Origin: Nonomuraea helvata | GTDB lineage: Bacteria; Actinomycetota; Actinomycetes; Streptosporangiales; Streptosporangiaceae | Assembly: GCF_039535785.1 (NCBI RefSeq) | Contig: NZ_BAAAXV010000009.1 | Span: forward strand, 2,728,001-2,792,000 | DNA: 64,000 bases | Direction of reading: 5' to 3' | Part shown: positions 42,119-53,729 of the stretch, one piece after another | How positions within the stretch are numbered: the first letter of the stretch is position 1 | How the letters are laid out: each line of letters begins with the position of its first letter | Program-made: the position numbers and the translations under genes | The notes under the pieces: generated by a model | The model's database searches: none | What the model saw: the letters and a program-made list of their open reading frames with translations, nothing else | Told to the model about the DNA's origin: nothing

Positions 42119-45100
42119 GTGCGTAAACCGTTGGTGTGCTTAGCTGTGTTAACGCTCACAGCTTCGCTTGCCGGGTCACCCTCGTACGCCGCGCAGGACA
42201 GTCTCGGCATGCCGGTGTTCACCGGCGCCGATCCCGTGCCCGCCGAGCCCGTGGCGTACCACCCGCGCAAGATGATGGACGAGATCTACCGGAAGGAGAA
42301 GGGCGGCGACTCGTACTGGATCGACCGCATGCTGGCCCGGCCGGGCGACGATCCGGCGGGCACGTGGTTGATGTCGCGTGGGCGGGCGCTGTTCATGAAG
42401 GAGCATGATCCGTCGGTCATCGGTTTCGGCGGGTACGTGGCCTATTGGGAGAGCATCGACAACCGCGGCGCGTACGAGATCTCGCTGGGCGGCGAGCTGA
42501 AAGAGGACGTGGCCAAGCGGCTGCAGATGCCCAGCCACTGGACCGGCCAGTACGCGGGCGACGGCCTGTCGGTCGGGGTGAAGAAGTTCATCACGCACGA
42601 GAACGTGGCCGTGACGACGCTGGAGATCACCAACACCGGGTCCGCCGCGCGTTCGGTGCCGATCACCGTGACCTCGCCCTACACCAGGACGGCGGACGGC
42701 GACCGGGAGCTGACCGGCGCCGTGTTCGCCAAGAACAGGCTGACCACGATCTTCCCCCGGCTCAGCGGTGACGGGCTGAAGGTCGCCGACGGCGCCCTGA
42801 AGGGCTCGGTGACGGTCGAGCCGGGCAAGACCGTGCGGACCAAGGTGCAGATGGGCTTCGTCACCGAGGAGCTCCCCGGGTCGCGGGCCGAGTACGACGG
42901 TTACAAGGGGCGCTCGCCGCAGGACGCGCTGCGCCGCCAGCTCCAGGACTACAACGCCTGGTGGGCCGAGAACGTCCCCTACATCGACGTGCCCGACGAG
43001 AACATCAAGAAGTTCGTGTACTACCGCTGGTGGCTCATGCGCTTCAACTTCCTCGACGCCGACATCCCCGGGAACGACTTCCAGTTCCCGACCTCGGTCG
43101 AGGGGGCGCTGGGCTACAACAACGCGATCGTGCTGACCGTGCCGATGTTCCTGCAGGACCTCAAGTACCTGCGCAACCCGATCTACTCGTACGGGCCGTG
43201 GGTGTCGGTGGGCGAGGTCTCGCGTAACTCGAAGTACACCGACAATCCGGGCGACCCCGAGAACTGGTCGAACAGCTACACGCAGTACATCTCGGCCTCT
43301 GCGCTGGAGAGCTACCAGATCCACGGCGGGCAGCCGTCCATCCTGCGCAACCTCGCCCGCTACGCCGAGAAGGACGTGTACGGCCAGCTCAACGCGTACG
43401 ACTCCAACAAGAACGGGGTCATCGAGTACGACCGGGAGTACATGACCGGCAACGACGCCGACGCGGTGTCGTTCCACTACTACGGGCGGGCCAACGAGCG
43501 GCTCGAAGGCGCGTACGTGTACGCCAACGCGATGGCGGCGGCGCAGGCGTACGAGCTCACGGGCGACTCCGCCAAGGCGGCCGAGATGCGCGGTGTGGCC
43601 GACAAGGTCAAGAACGGCATCCTCACGCTGCTCTGGGACGACAAGGACAAGCTGTTCAAGCACCGCGACCTCCAGACGGGCAACCTGATCCCGTGGAAGG
43701 AGTCGAACAACTACATCCCGTACGCCACCGGGCTCGTGCCGACGGACGACCCGAAGTACCGGGAGGCGCTGCGGCTGTGGACCGACCCCGCGGAGTACCC
43801 GATATTTCCGGCGTACACCGCCAACCAGAAGGACAAGGCGGAGGCCGCGGCCGCCGGGAACCCCGGCTCCAACAACTTCTCGCAGATCAACTCCACCCGG
43901 AACTTCGCGCTGTTCTCCAAGGCGCTGAGGCAGTACACCTCGCCGTACATCACGGCTGACCAGTACAAGCAGCTCCTGTACTGGAACGCCTGGTCGCAGT
44001 ACATCGGCGGCGACACCCGCTACCCCGACGCCAACGAGTTCTGGGCCGACTGGGACCCCGCGACCAAGAGCATCGGCTACCGCTCCTGGATCCACCACAC
44101 GATCCTGGGCAGCAGCAACTGGACGGTCATCGAGGACGTCATGGGCCTGCGCCCACGTTCGGACGGCAAGGTCGAGCTCTGGCCGGTGGACATCGGCTGG
44201 GACCACTTCACCGTCAACGGCATCAACTACCGGGGCAGCGACCTGACCATCGTCTGGGACAAGCCGGGCGACGGGACCAGGCACTACGCCGGGGTGCCCG
44301 AGGGGTACTCGATCCTGATCGACGGCAAGCGCAAGGTCACCCTGTCCGGGCTCGCGCACGCCGTGTGGGACCCGGCGACCGGCCAGGTCGAGGGCGGCCA
44401 GGTCGTCCACTCGGAGAAGGCCGGATCGATGAAGGCACCGGCCCAGGTCAAGCTGACCGGTGACCGCATCGAGGACCTGTTCCAGAAGGCCGGCGTGGAC
44501 CTGCGCTCCGACCGCCCCAATTTGGTCAGGTCCGCCACCGCCTCCTTCGGCGACGCGGCGGGCGCGGCCGACGGGTTCACGATCAACGAGCCGTACTGGG
44601 GCAGCAAGGGCTCGGGCAAGGCGCAGGACTGGCTGGAGGTGGATCTCGGCTCGGCCCAGCAGGTGGACCTCGTGAAGCTGTACTTCTTCAACGACCGCAA
44701 GGCGGCCGGGTACCGCGAGCCCGCGTTCTACCAGCTGCAGTACCAGGACGGCGACGCGTGGAAGGACGTGCCGAACCAGGCGAAGAAACCCGTCTATCCC
44801 CGCGCGAACCTCAACGAGGTGCGCTTCCCGGCCGTCACGGCGCAGAAGCTGCGGGTGCTGGTCACACATCGGCCCGGGTACGCCACGGGGCTGAAGGAGG
44901 TGCAGGCGTACCGGACGGGCGCGGACGCCGGCTCGGTCGCCAACCGGGCCCCGTACGTGGTGGCCGTCGTCGATCCCGCCTTCAGCCGCCCAGGCCAGGC
45001 CAGGATCGACGCGGTGGCCAAGGACGACGCGCTGCCGTCGGGCAGGCTGACCACCCAGTGGGCCAAGGTCGACGGTCCGGGTGAGGCGTTCTTCACCGAC

Positions 45101-46120
45101 CCGACGGGCACGAGCACGGTCGTCTCGTTCTCCGATCCGGGCACGTACCGGCTGAAGCTGACCGCCACGGACGGCGCGAAGAGCACCTCGACGACCGTGA
45201 CCGTCGCCGCGACGGCCCAGGCCGCGCAGGTGAACGTGGCCCCCAAGGCCACGCCCACCGCCTCCTACACCTCGCCGTGGGAGAAGGTCGCCGCGATCAA
45301 CGACGGCATCGACCCGCCGCGCTCCAACGACGGGTCCAACCCGCGCTGGGGCACCTGGCCGCAGCAGGACACGCAGTGGGTGCAGCTCGAATGGCCGTCG
45401 CCGGTGCGGTTGAACAAGGCCGACGTGTACTTCTTCGACGACGGCGGCGGCGTGCGCGTGCCCGCCTCGTGGAAGATCCAGCAGTGGGACGGCGACTCGT
45501 TCGAGGACGTCACCGGCGTCGCCTCGTACCCCAAGGCGATCGACGCCTACAACACCGTCTCGTTCGACACGGTCACGACCTCGAAGCTGCGCGTGCAGCT
45601 CGAGGCCGACGGGGCGTCGGTGGGGCTGCTGGAGGTCAAGGCCTTCGAGGTCCCGCCGGACTCCGTGCGCCCCGTGCACGTCCCCACCCTGGTCGGCGCG
45701 CTGCCCAAGCTGCCGGCCACCGTGGAGACCCTGTACGCGGACGGCGCCCGCAGCTCGGCCGCCGTCACCTGGCAGCAGGTGACGGCCGACCAGGTGAAGA
45801 CCGGCGGCACCAGCTTCACCGTCGTCGGGCTGGCCGAGGGCGTGCGCCGGCCCGCCGAGGCCACCGTGTACGTCCGCACGACGTCGGCGGTGACGATCAC
45901 CTCGATCGCGGAGGAGGCGGTCACGACCCGCGCCGGGGTCGCCCCCTCGCTGCCCGGGACCGTCGTGGCGACGTACAACGACGGGTCGAAGGACAGCTCC
46001 GTGGCGGTCACCTGGGAGGCGATCAGCCCTGACAAGTACGCCCAGCCAGGGACGTTCACGGTGAACGGCCAGGTGCCGGGCACGGCCGTCGCCGCCAAGG
46101 TCACGGTCACGGTGGAGTAG
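42119..46120 (+). CDS. Large secreted multidomain glycoside hydrolase
   Basis: A 1333-residue exported protein. Signal peptide 1-24; an N-terminal beta-sandwich (about 25-290); an (alpha/alpha)-barrel-like catalytic region (about 290-770) with FVYYRWWLMRFN and WIHHTILG segments resembling the MGH1/GH63-like clan. These are followed by a discoidin-like domain (800-930), a PKD-like domain (941-1030), a second discoidin-like domain (1038-1180) and two bacterial Ig-like (Big_4) domains to the end. The binding modules imply attachment to insoluble glycan. The GTG at 42119 follows AGGAGAGG. It is the last gene of the operon and probably trims polymer outside the cell for uptake. Catalytic acids cannot be assigned safely. 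Confidence 0.82.
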   Translation: MRKPLVCLAVLTLTASLAGSPSYAAQDSLGMPVFTGADPVPAEPVAYHPRKMMDEIYRKEKGGDSYWIDRMLARPGDDPAGTWLMSRGRALFMKEHDPSVIGFGGYVAYWESIDNRGAYEISLGGELKEDVAKRLQMPSHWTGQYAGDGLSVGVKKFITHENVAVTTLEITNTGSAARSVPITVTSPYTRTADGDRELTGAVFAKNRLTTIFPRLSGDGLKVADGALKGSVTVEPGKTVRTKVQMGFVTEELPGSRAEYDGYKGRSPQDALRRQLQDYNAWWAENVPYIDVPDENIKKFVYYRWWLMRFNFLDADIPGNDFQFPTSVEGALGYNNAIVLTVPMFLQDLKYLRNPIYSYGPWVSVGEVSRNSKYTDNPGDPENWSNSYTQYISASALESYQIHGGQPSILRNLARYAEKDVYGQLNAYDSNKNGVIEYDREYMTGNDADAVSFHYYGRANERLEGAYVYANAMAAAQAYELTGDSAKAAEMRGVADKVKNGILTLLWDDKDKLFKHRDLQTGNLIPWKESNNYIPYATGLVPTDDPKYREALRLWTDPAEYPIFPAYTANQKDKAEAAAAGNPGSNNFSQINSTRNFALFSKALRQYTSPYITADQYKQLLYWNAWSQYIGGDTRYPDANEFWADWDPATKSIGYRSWIHHTILGSSNWTVIEDVMGLRPRSDGKVELWPVDIGWDHFTVNGINYRGSDLTIVWDKPGDGTRHYAGVPEGYSILIDGKRKVTLSGLAHAVWDPATGQVEGGQVVHSEKAGSMKAPAQVKLTGDRIEDLFQKAGVDLRSDRPNLVRSATASFGDAAGAADGFTINEPYWGSKGSGKAQDWLEVDLGSAQQVDLVKLYFFNDRKAAGYREPAFYQLQYQDGDAWKDVPNQAKKPVYPRANLNEVRFPAVTAQKLRVLVTHRPGYATGLKEVQAYRTGADAGSVANRAPYVVAVVDPAFSRPGQARIDAVAKDDALPSGRLTTQWAKVDGPGEAFFTDPTGTSTVVSFSDPGTYRLKLTATDGAKSTSTTVTVAATAQAAQVNVAPKATPTASYTSPWEKVAAINDGIDPPRSNDGSNPRWGTWPQQDTQWVQLEWPSPVRLNKADVYFFDDGGGVRVPASWKIQQWDGDSFEDVTGVASYPKAIDAYNTVSFDTVTTSKLRVQLEADGASVGLLEVKAFEVPPDSVRPVHVPTLVGALPKLPATVETLYADGARSSAAVTWQQVTADQVKTGGTSFTVVGLAEGVRRPAEATVYVRTTSAVTITSIAEEAVTTRAGVAPSLPGTVVATYNDGSKDSSVAVTWEAISPDKYAQPGTFTVNGQVPGTAVAAKVTVTVE

Positions 46121-46130
46121 CCCCTCGGTT

Positions 46131-46170
46131 CCCTGCCCTGGCCTCTGCGAGATCGCGGGCCAGGGCAGGG
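46131..46170 (+). terminator. Terminator of the glycosidase operon
   Basis: A perfect 13-bp stem: CCCTGCCCTGGCC (46131-46143) and GGCCAGGGCAGGG (46158-46170), loop 14 bases, 10 bases after the stop codon. Confidence 0.85.
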
Positions 46171-46273
46171 TCTCCACGCTCGCCGAAACGTTTGGCACGT
46201 TTATCCCGATAAAGCGGTCATAATCCTCTTCAACGGGAGGCGTACCTGGCATCGGAAGGGCGGGGCGAGGGGA

Positions 46274-48379
<2,106 letters not shown>

Positions 48380-48433
48380 GACGCGCCTTTGCGGGCAGCT
48401 GGCCAGGGGGAGTCGATCCCCGGGGAGGCCGAG

Positions 48434-49627
48434 ATGCGTTCATCGATCCCTTTGGGCCGCATCAAGGGCGTGCAGGTGGGGCTCAATGTCAGTGTGCTGG
48501 TGATCGTCGCGATCCTGGTGTTCGGGCTGGCCTACGGGCGCTTCCCCGCGGTCTTCCCCGGCCACTCCCTGCCCGTCTACCTGCTGGCCGGGCTGGTGGC
48601 GGCGGTGCTGTTCCTGGGCTCGCTGCTCGCGCACGAGCTGGCGCACGCGATCATGGCGCGGCGCGAGGGCATCGAGGTGGAGCGGATCACGCTCTGGCTG
48701 CTGGGCGGGGTGGCGGAGCTGCGTGGCGAGCCGCGCACGCCCGGCGCGGATCTGCGGATCGCGGTCGTGGGGCCGGCGACGAGCCTGGTCGCCGGGCTGG
48801 TGTTCGGGGCGGCGTGGCTGGGCGCGGGGCTGCTCTCGGGCGCGTCGCTGGTGACGGGGGTGTTCGCGTACCTGGCCGGGGTGAACGTGCTGCTCGCCGT
48901 CTTCAACCTGATCCCGGCCGCGCCGCTGGACGGCGGGCGGGTGCTGCGGGCGGTCCTGTGGATGCGCTGGCACGACCGGGCGCGGGCGGCGATCACCGCC
49001 GCGCGGGCCGGACGCTGGTTCGGGTACGCGCTCATCATCACGGGATTCCTGCAGGTGGCCACCGGGCGCAGCTTCGACGGGCTGTGGCTCGCGCTGATCG
49101 GCCTCTTCCTGGTGAGCGCCGCCACCGCCGAGGAGCAGCAGACCCGGCTCGGCACCGCCCTGCGCGGGATCCGCGTCGTGGACGCGATGACGGCGCAGCC
49201 GGTGGTCGCCTCGCCGGAGGAGACCGTGTCCGGGCTCGTCGAGCGGGTGGTGCTGCGGCACCGGCTGTCCACATATCCGCTGGTGGGTGTGGACGGCTCC
49301 TTCCGCGGCATGGTGACGCTCAGCCGGATCCGCGAGGTGCGGCCGGAGCTGCGCGACACCGTACGGCTCGCGGACATCGCCTGCCCGCCGCAGGACGTGC
49401 CGCAGGCCAGGCCCGACGAGCCGCTGACCGACCTGCTGGCCAGGATGCCGGGGCGGGCCGACGGGCGGGCGGTCGTGCTCGATCCGGCGGGGCGGCTGGT
49501 CGGGCTGCTGACGCCCACGGACATCAGCCGGACGGTCCAGACGGCCGACCTGCGCAGCGCGCTCTCGGGCCCGCGCGGCACGGACCTCGCGCCGCCCTAC
49601 CACGGCCACCACCGCGACGCCGCCTGA
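48434..49627 (+). CDS. Site-2-type M50 metalloprotease with CBS pair
   Basis: A 397-residue intramembrane zinc protease. The zinc motif HELAH is near residue 67 and the second metal motif NLIPAAPLDGG near 158, among about six helices. A C-terminal pair of CBS domains (about 240-370) probably senses adenine nucleotides and gates activity. This domain order is a known site-2 protease subgroup. The ATG at 48434 has GGGGAGG upstream; an in-frame start at 48389 is less likely. The cellular substrate, perhaps an anti-sigma factor, is unknown. Confidence 0.92.
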   Translation: MRSSIPLGRIKGVQVGLNVSVLVIVAILVFGLAYGRFPAVFPGHSLPVYLLAGLVAAVLFLGSLLAHELAHAIMARREGIEVERITLWLLGGVAELRGEPRTPGADLRIAVVGPATSLVAGLVFGAAWLGAGLLSGASLVTGVFAYLAGVNVLLAVFNLIPAAPLDGGRVLRAVLWMRWHDRARAAITAARAGRWFGYALIITGFLQVATGRSFDGLWLALIGLFLVSAATAEEQQTRLGTALRGIRVVDAMTAQPVVASPEETVSGLVERVVLRHRLSTYPLVGVDGSFRGMVTLSRIREVRPELRDTVRLADIACPPQDVPQARPDEPLTDLLARMPGRADGRAVVLDPAGRLVGLLTPTDISRTVQTADLRSALSGPRGTDLAPPYHGHHRDAA

Positions 49628-49730
49628 GCGCTCCCTGGGGCGTCTGAGCATTTTTGATAGGTTATGGGCAGGTGTGCCGGGAAGTCTGGTCGGCGATCGT
49701 TTCGCTGTTCCCTGATGATCCGGAGGCCGC

Positions 49731-51023
49731 ATGACCGTCACCGCGTGGGTGGCGGTGGTGGCCTTCCTCGGCGCGTACACGCTGATCGCCACCGAGAAGG
49801 TGCACCGGGTCGCCGCGGCGCTCGGCGGCGCCGGGGTCATGCTGCTGATCCACGCCACCGATGCGGGCGCGGCGTTCTTCGACGAGCACTCCGGGATCGA
49901 CTGGAATGTGATCTTCCTGCTGCTCGGCATGATGGTCATCGTCGGTGTCCTGAAACAGACCGGGATATTCGAGTATCTGGCGATCTGGGCGGCGAAACGG
50001 GCCAGAGGGCGGCCGTTCAGGCTCATGGCGCTGCTCATCGTCATCACCGCGTCCGCCTCCGCGCTGCTGGACAACGTGACCACCGTGCTGCTGATCGCCC
50101 CCGTGACGTTCCTGGTGTGCGAGCGGCTGTCGGCTCCCGTGGCGCCGTTCCTGATCGCCGAGGCCATGGCGTCCAACATCGGCGGCGCGTCCACGCTGGT
50201 CGGCGACCCGCCGAACATCATCATCGCCAGCCGCGGCGGCCTGACCTTCAACGACTTCCTCGTCCACATGGCGCCGCTGATCGTCGTGCTGGTGGTGGTG
50301 TTCGTCGGGCTGTGCAGGTGGCTGTTCAGGGAGTCGTTCCGGTACGACCCCGAGCGGGCTGCGGAGATCATGGCGTTGAACGAGCGGGAGGCCATCGCCG
50401 ACCGCAGGCTCCTGTGGCAGTCGCTCGCCGTGCTGGCCCTCGTGATGGCGGCGTTCGTGCTGCATCCCGTGCTGCACTACGCGCCGTCCGTGGTCGCGCT
50501 GCTGGGCGCGGGGGTGCTGGTGGCGGCCACGAAGGTGTCGACCGAGGAGGCCATCCGCGAGGTCGAGTGGCCGACGCTGGTGTTCTTCGCCGGGCTGTTC
50601 GTCATGGTCGGGTCGCTGGTGGAGACCGGGGTCATCGGCCAGATCTCGAAGGCCGCCTCGGAGGCCACCCACGGGCAGCTCGGCCTGACCACGATGCTGC
50701 TGCTCTGGGTCTCGACCGGGCTGTCGGCCGTCGTGGACAACATCCCGTACGTCGCCACCATGAGCCCCATCGTGGCCGACCTCGTGCAGGCCAACGGGGG
50801 CGACGGTCCCGCTCAGGTCCTCTGGTGGGCGCTGGCCATCGGGGCCGACCTGGGCGGGAACGCCACGGCCGTCGGGGCGGCGGCCAACGTCGTCATTCTC
50901 GGCATCGCCGCCCGCAACGGCACCCCGATCAGCTTCTGGCAGTTCACGAAGTACGGGCTGGTGGTCACGTTCGTGACCGTGGCGCTGTCGGTGCCGTACC
51001 TGTGGCTCCGCTACCTCACCTGA
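49731..51023 (+). CDS. ArsB/CitM (ion-transporter superfamily) anion transporter
   Basis: A 430-residue transporter with about 11-12 helices. The repeated signature segments are SALLDNVTTVLLIAPV and the symmetrical SAVVDNIPYVATMSPIV, each in a half of the protein. NIGGASTLVGDPPNIIIASR and GNATAVGAAANVV are the family's substrate-site loops. Candidate substrates are arsenite, citrate or other di/tricarboxylates. No ars operon is nearby, so arsenic resistance should not be assumed. GGAGG precedes the ATG. It overlaps the convergent DUF1348 gene by 8 bases. Confidence 0.9.
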   Translation: MTVTAWVAVVAFLGAYTLIATEKVHRVAAALGGAGVMLLIHATDAGAAFFDEHSGIDWNVIFLLLGMMVIVGVLKQTGIFEYLAIWAAKRARGRPFRLMALLIVITASASALLDNVTTVLLIAPVTFLVCERLSAPVAPFLIAEAMASNIGGASTLVGDPPNIIIASRGGLTFNDFLVHMAPLIVVLVVVFVGLCRWLFRESFRYDPERAAEIMALNEREAIADRRLLWQSLAVLALVMAAFVLHPVLHYAPSVVALLGAGVLVAATKVSTEEAIREVEWPTLVFFAGLFVMVGSLVETGVIGQISKAASEATHGQLGLTTMLLLWVSTGLSAVVDNIPYVATMSPIVADLVQANGGDGPAQVLWWALAIGADLGGNATAVGAAANVVILGIAARNGTPISFWQFTKYGLVVTFVTVALSVPYLWLRYLT

Positions 51024-51474
51024 GTGGCAGCACGTCCACGCCACGTTCGTCGTCACCGCGCGGGCCGAAGATGCGGCGTTCGCCCTCCTCGATGCGCACG
51101 TCGTTGATGCTCGCCTCCCTGCGCCGCATCAGCCCCGACTCGTCGAACTCCCACTGCTCGTTGCCGTAGCTGCGCCACCACTGCCCGGTGGTGTCGCGCG
51201 ACTCGTACTGGAAGCGGACCGCGATGCGGTTGCCGAGCACGCCCCACAGCTCCTTGCGCAGGGCGTAGTCCAGCTCCCTGTCCCACTTGCGGCGCAGGAA
51301 GGCCCTGATCTCGTCGCGGCCGGTCACGAACTCGTCGCGGTTGCGCCACACCGAGTCCTCCGTGTACGCCGCCGCGACCCGGTCGGGGTCGCAAGTGTTC
51401 CAGGCGTCCTCGGCGGCCTGCACCTTGACGCGGGCGCTCTCCTCGGTGAACGGCGGGACCGGCGGCTTCGACAT
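51016..51474 (-). CDS. DUF1348 (SnoaL-like) protein
   Basis: A 152-residue NTF2-fold protein with AEDAWNTCDPDRVAAAYTEDSVWRNR and the WRSYGNEQWEFD strand pair that define DUF1348. The family has no confirmed activity. The ATG at 51474 has GGAGA at proper distance; an upstream frame start at 51498 has no support. It lies 20 bases downstream of... no gene on its own strand: the PaoC-like gene ends at 51495 just upstream, so it may be the last gene of that operon. Confidence 0.87.
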   Translation of the reverse strand: MSKPPVPPFTEESARVKVQAAEDAWNTCDPDRVAAAYTEDSVWRNRDEFVTGRDEIRAFLRRKWDRELDYALRKELWGVLGNRIAVRFQYESRDTTGQWWRSYGNEQWEFDESGLMRRREASINDVRIEEGERRIFGPRGDDERGVDVLPLR

Positions 51475-51494
51475 GATCGTCTCCAGGCGGGGCG

Positions 51495-53729
51495 TCACAG
51501 CGGAAGCAGCTTATCGAGGGTGATCGGCAGGTCGCGGACCCGCTTGCCCGTGGCGTGGCGCACGGCGTTCGCCACGGCCGCGCCGACTCCCGTGATGCCG
51601 ACCTCGCCCACCCCGCGCAGCCCCAGCGGCATCGTCGGGTCCGGTTCGTCCAGGCAGTGCACGTCGATGCGCGGGATGTCGGCGTGGACGGGGACGTGGT
51701 ACTCGGCCAGGCTCGCGTTCACGACCCGCCCCGTGCGCTGATCGATCAGCGTCTCCTCCGACAGCGCCATGCCGATGCCCATCACGATGCCCCCGCGCAG
51801 CTGGCTGGCCACCGTCTTGGCGTTGATCACCCTTCCGACGTCGAACACGCCCACCCAGCGCGACACCCGTACCTCACCGGTGTCCCGGTCCACCCGCACC
51901 TCGCAGAATTGCGCCCCGCACGCCGCCTTCACCCAGCGCCGCTGGTCACGGACGGTCTTCGCGAGGAACCGGAGCATGCCCATCCCGGCCGCGGCCTCCA
52001 GGTGGTCGCGGCCGGCGCGGGTCAGGATCGCCGCGTACGTCTCCCCGCGGGAGCCCTGGTAGAGCCCGCCATCCCGGGCCTCCGGAGAGGTCACGCCGCG
52101 CAGCGGGGAGTCCGGTGACTTCAGGGCCAGGCCGAGGGCGGAGCGCCTCAGCTTGCGGCAGGCCTCCACCACGCCGGCCGCCGCGCTCGCCGTCTGCCCC
52201 GAGCCGCCCGCCATCGGGCCCTCCGGCAGCTCGGAGTCGCCGACCTCGACGCGTACCGACTCCAGCGGCACCCCCAGCTCGTCCGCGGCGATCTGCGCCT
52301 GCGCGGTCGCCGCGCCGACGCCGATCTCCTGCAGGGCGCACCGCACCACGACGCCGCCGTCCGCGCCCAGCCGCACGGTGACGTTCGCCGGGAGCTGGAA
52401 CGACGGGTGGTACGCCGACGCGACCCCCATGCCGACCAGCCACCGCCCGTCCGTCATCGAGCCGGGTCGCGGATCGCGCTCACGCCAGCCGAACCGCTCC
52501 GCCCCCAGCTCGTACGCCTCGCGCAGCATCCGGTTCGCGAACCGCTTGCCGTCCACCGGGTTGCGCGCCGGCTCGTTGCGCATCCGCAGCTCGATCGGGT
52601 CCATGCCCAGCTCGCAGGCCAGCTCGTCCACGGCCGACTCCAGGGCGAAGGTGCCGATGGACTCGCCAGGGGCCCGCATGCTCGTGTTGGGGAGGAGGTC
52701 GAGCCGGACGAGGCTCTGGCGCAGGCGGATGTTCGGGGAGTCGTACAGGTGCCGGGAGGCCGAGGTGACCTGCTCGGGCATGCCGCCGACGCGGCCGGTC
52801 CTGGCCACGCTGGTGTGGATCAGCGCGAGCAGCCTCCCGTCGGACTCCGCGCCCAGCGCGACCCGCTGGGTGGTCGGGGTCCGGCCGCCGACCGTGTGGT
52901 GGACGGCCGCGCGGGTGAGCGCCAGCCGTACCGGGCGCTTGGTGGCCCGGGCGGCCAGCACGGCGAGCAGCGTGCCCGCCCAGACCGAGCCCTTGCCGCC
53001 GAACCCGCCGCCCACGTAGGGGGAGAGCACGCGGATGTTCCGCTGGGGGACGCCGAACCGCTGTGCGAGGTGGCTGCGCAGCCACGCGATGCTCTGCGTG
53101 CTCTCGTGCACGGTCAGGCGGTCGCCGTCCCACACGGCGGTCGTCGCGTGCGGCTCGATCGCGTTGTGGCTGTGCGGCGGCGTGGTGAAGCGCAGGTCCA
53201 CCGAGACCGCCGCGGCGTCCAGCGCCGCCTCGGCGTTCCCTTTGTTCGTCGCCGCCGGCATGATCGCGCTGCCCTTCTGCGGGGTGGCGTTCGGCTCCTC
53301 GGCCGCGAAGTCCACCACGGCGGGCAGCTCCTCGTACGTGGGCCGCACCAGGCCCGCCGCGTGCCGCGCCGCCTCCGGCGACTCGGCCACCACGACCGCC
53401 ACCGGCTGGCCGTTCCAGTGCACCTCGTCCGTGGCCAGGTAGTTCACCGACGTCCCGATGACCAGCGTGCTGGGGTTCAGCAGGCTCTGGGAGGGCGGAG
53501 GCTTCATGGCGGGGGCGTTCTCGTGCGTGAGAACGTCGATCACACCTTTCACGGCCCGCGCCGCCTCGGTGTCGATGGCGGTGATGCGGCCCCGGGGGAC
53601 CGTGGCGTGCACGAGCGCGGCGTGGGCGAGGTCCGGGTAAGGGTGCTCGGCCGCGAAACGGGCCTGCCCGGTGGTCTTGGCCAGGCCGTCGAGCCGGTCT
53701 ACGGGGCGGCCGACGTACTTCTCACTCAT
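51495..53729 (-). CDS. Molybdopterin-binding subunit of PaoC-like aldehyde oxidoreductase
   Basis: A 744-residue xanthine-oxidase-family large subunit that oxidises aldehydes (or related heterocycles) using a molybdenum cofactor. Conserved features are YVGGGFGGK, MRAPGESIGTFALE (substrate-pocket Arg) and the catalytic Glu in GVGEVGITG near residue 709. The residue pattern matches the YagR/PaoC group rather than xanthine dehydrogenase. The gene overlaps the FAD subunit by 8 bases. A molybdenum-cofactor sulfuration/insertion chaperone (PaoD/XdhC) is not visible. Confidence 0.92.
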   Translation of the reverse strand: MSEKYVGRPVDRLDGLAKTTGQARFAAEHPYPDLAHAALVHATVPRGRITAIDTEAARAVKGVIDVLTHENAPAMKPPPSQSLLNPSTLVIGTSVNYLATDEVHWNGQPVAVVVAESPEAARHAAGLVRPTYEELPAVVDFAAEEPNATPQKGSAIMPAATNKGNAEAALDAAAVSVDLRFTTPPHSHNAIEPHATTAVWDGDRLTVHESTQSIAWLRSHLAQRFGVPQRNIRVLSPYVGGGFGGKGSVWAGTLLAVLAARATKRPVRLALTRAAVHHTVGGRTPTTQRVALGAESDGRLLALIHTSVARTGRVGGMPEQVTSASRHLYDSPNIRLRQSLVRLDLLPNTSMRAPGESIGTFALESAVDELACELGMDPIELRMRNEPARNPVDGKRFANRMLREAYELGAERFGWRERDPRPGSMTDGRWLVGMGVASAYHPSFQLPANVTVRLGADGGVVVRCALQEIGVGAATAQAQIAADELGVPLESVRVEVGDSELPEGPMAGGSGQTASAAAGVVEACRKLRRSALGLALKSPDSPLRGVTSPEARDGGLYQGSRGETYAAILTRAGRDHLEAAAGMGMLRFLAKTVRDQRRWVKAACGAQFCEVRVDRDTGEVRVSRWVGVFDVGRVINAKTVASQLRGGIVMGIGMALSEETLIDQRTGRVVNASLAEYHVPVHADIPRIDVHCLDEPDPTMPLGLRGVGEVGITGVGAAVANAVRHATGKRVRDLPITLDKLLPL

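Noticed and set aside
49731..51023. Arsenic resistance determinant
   Set aside because: The ArsB-like family also covers citrate and other anion carriers, and no arsR, arsC or acr3 gene adjoins.
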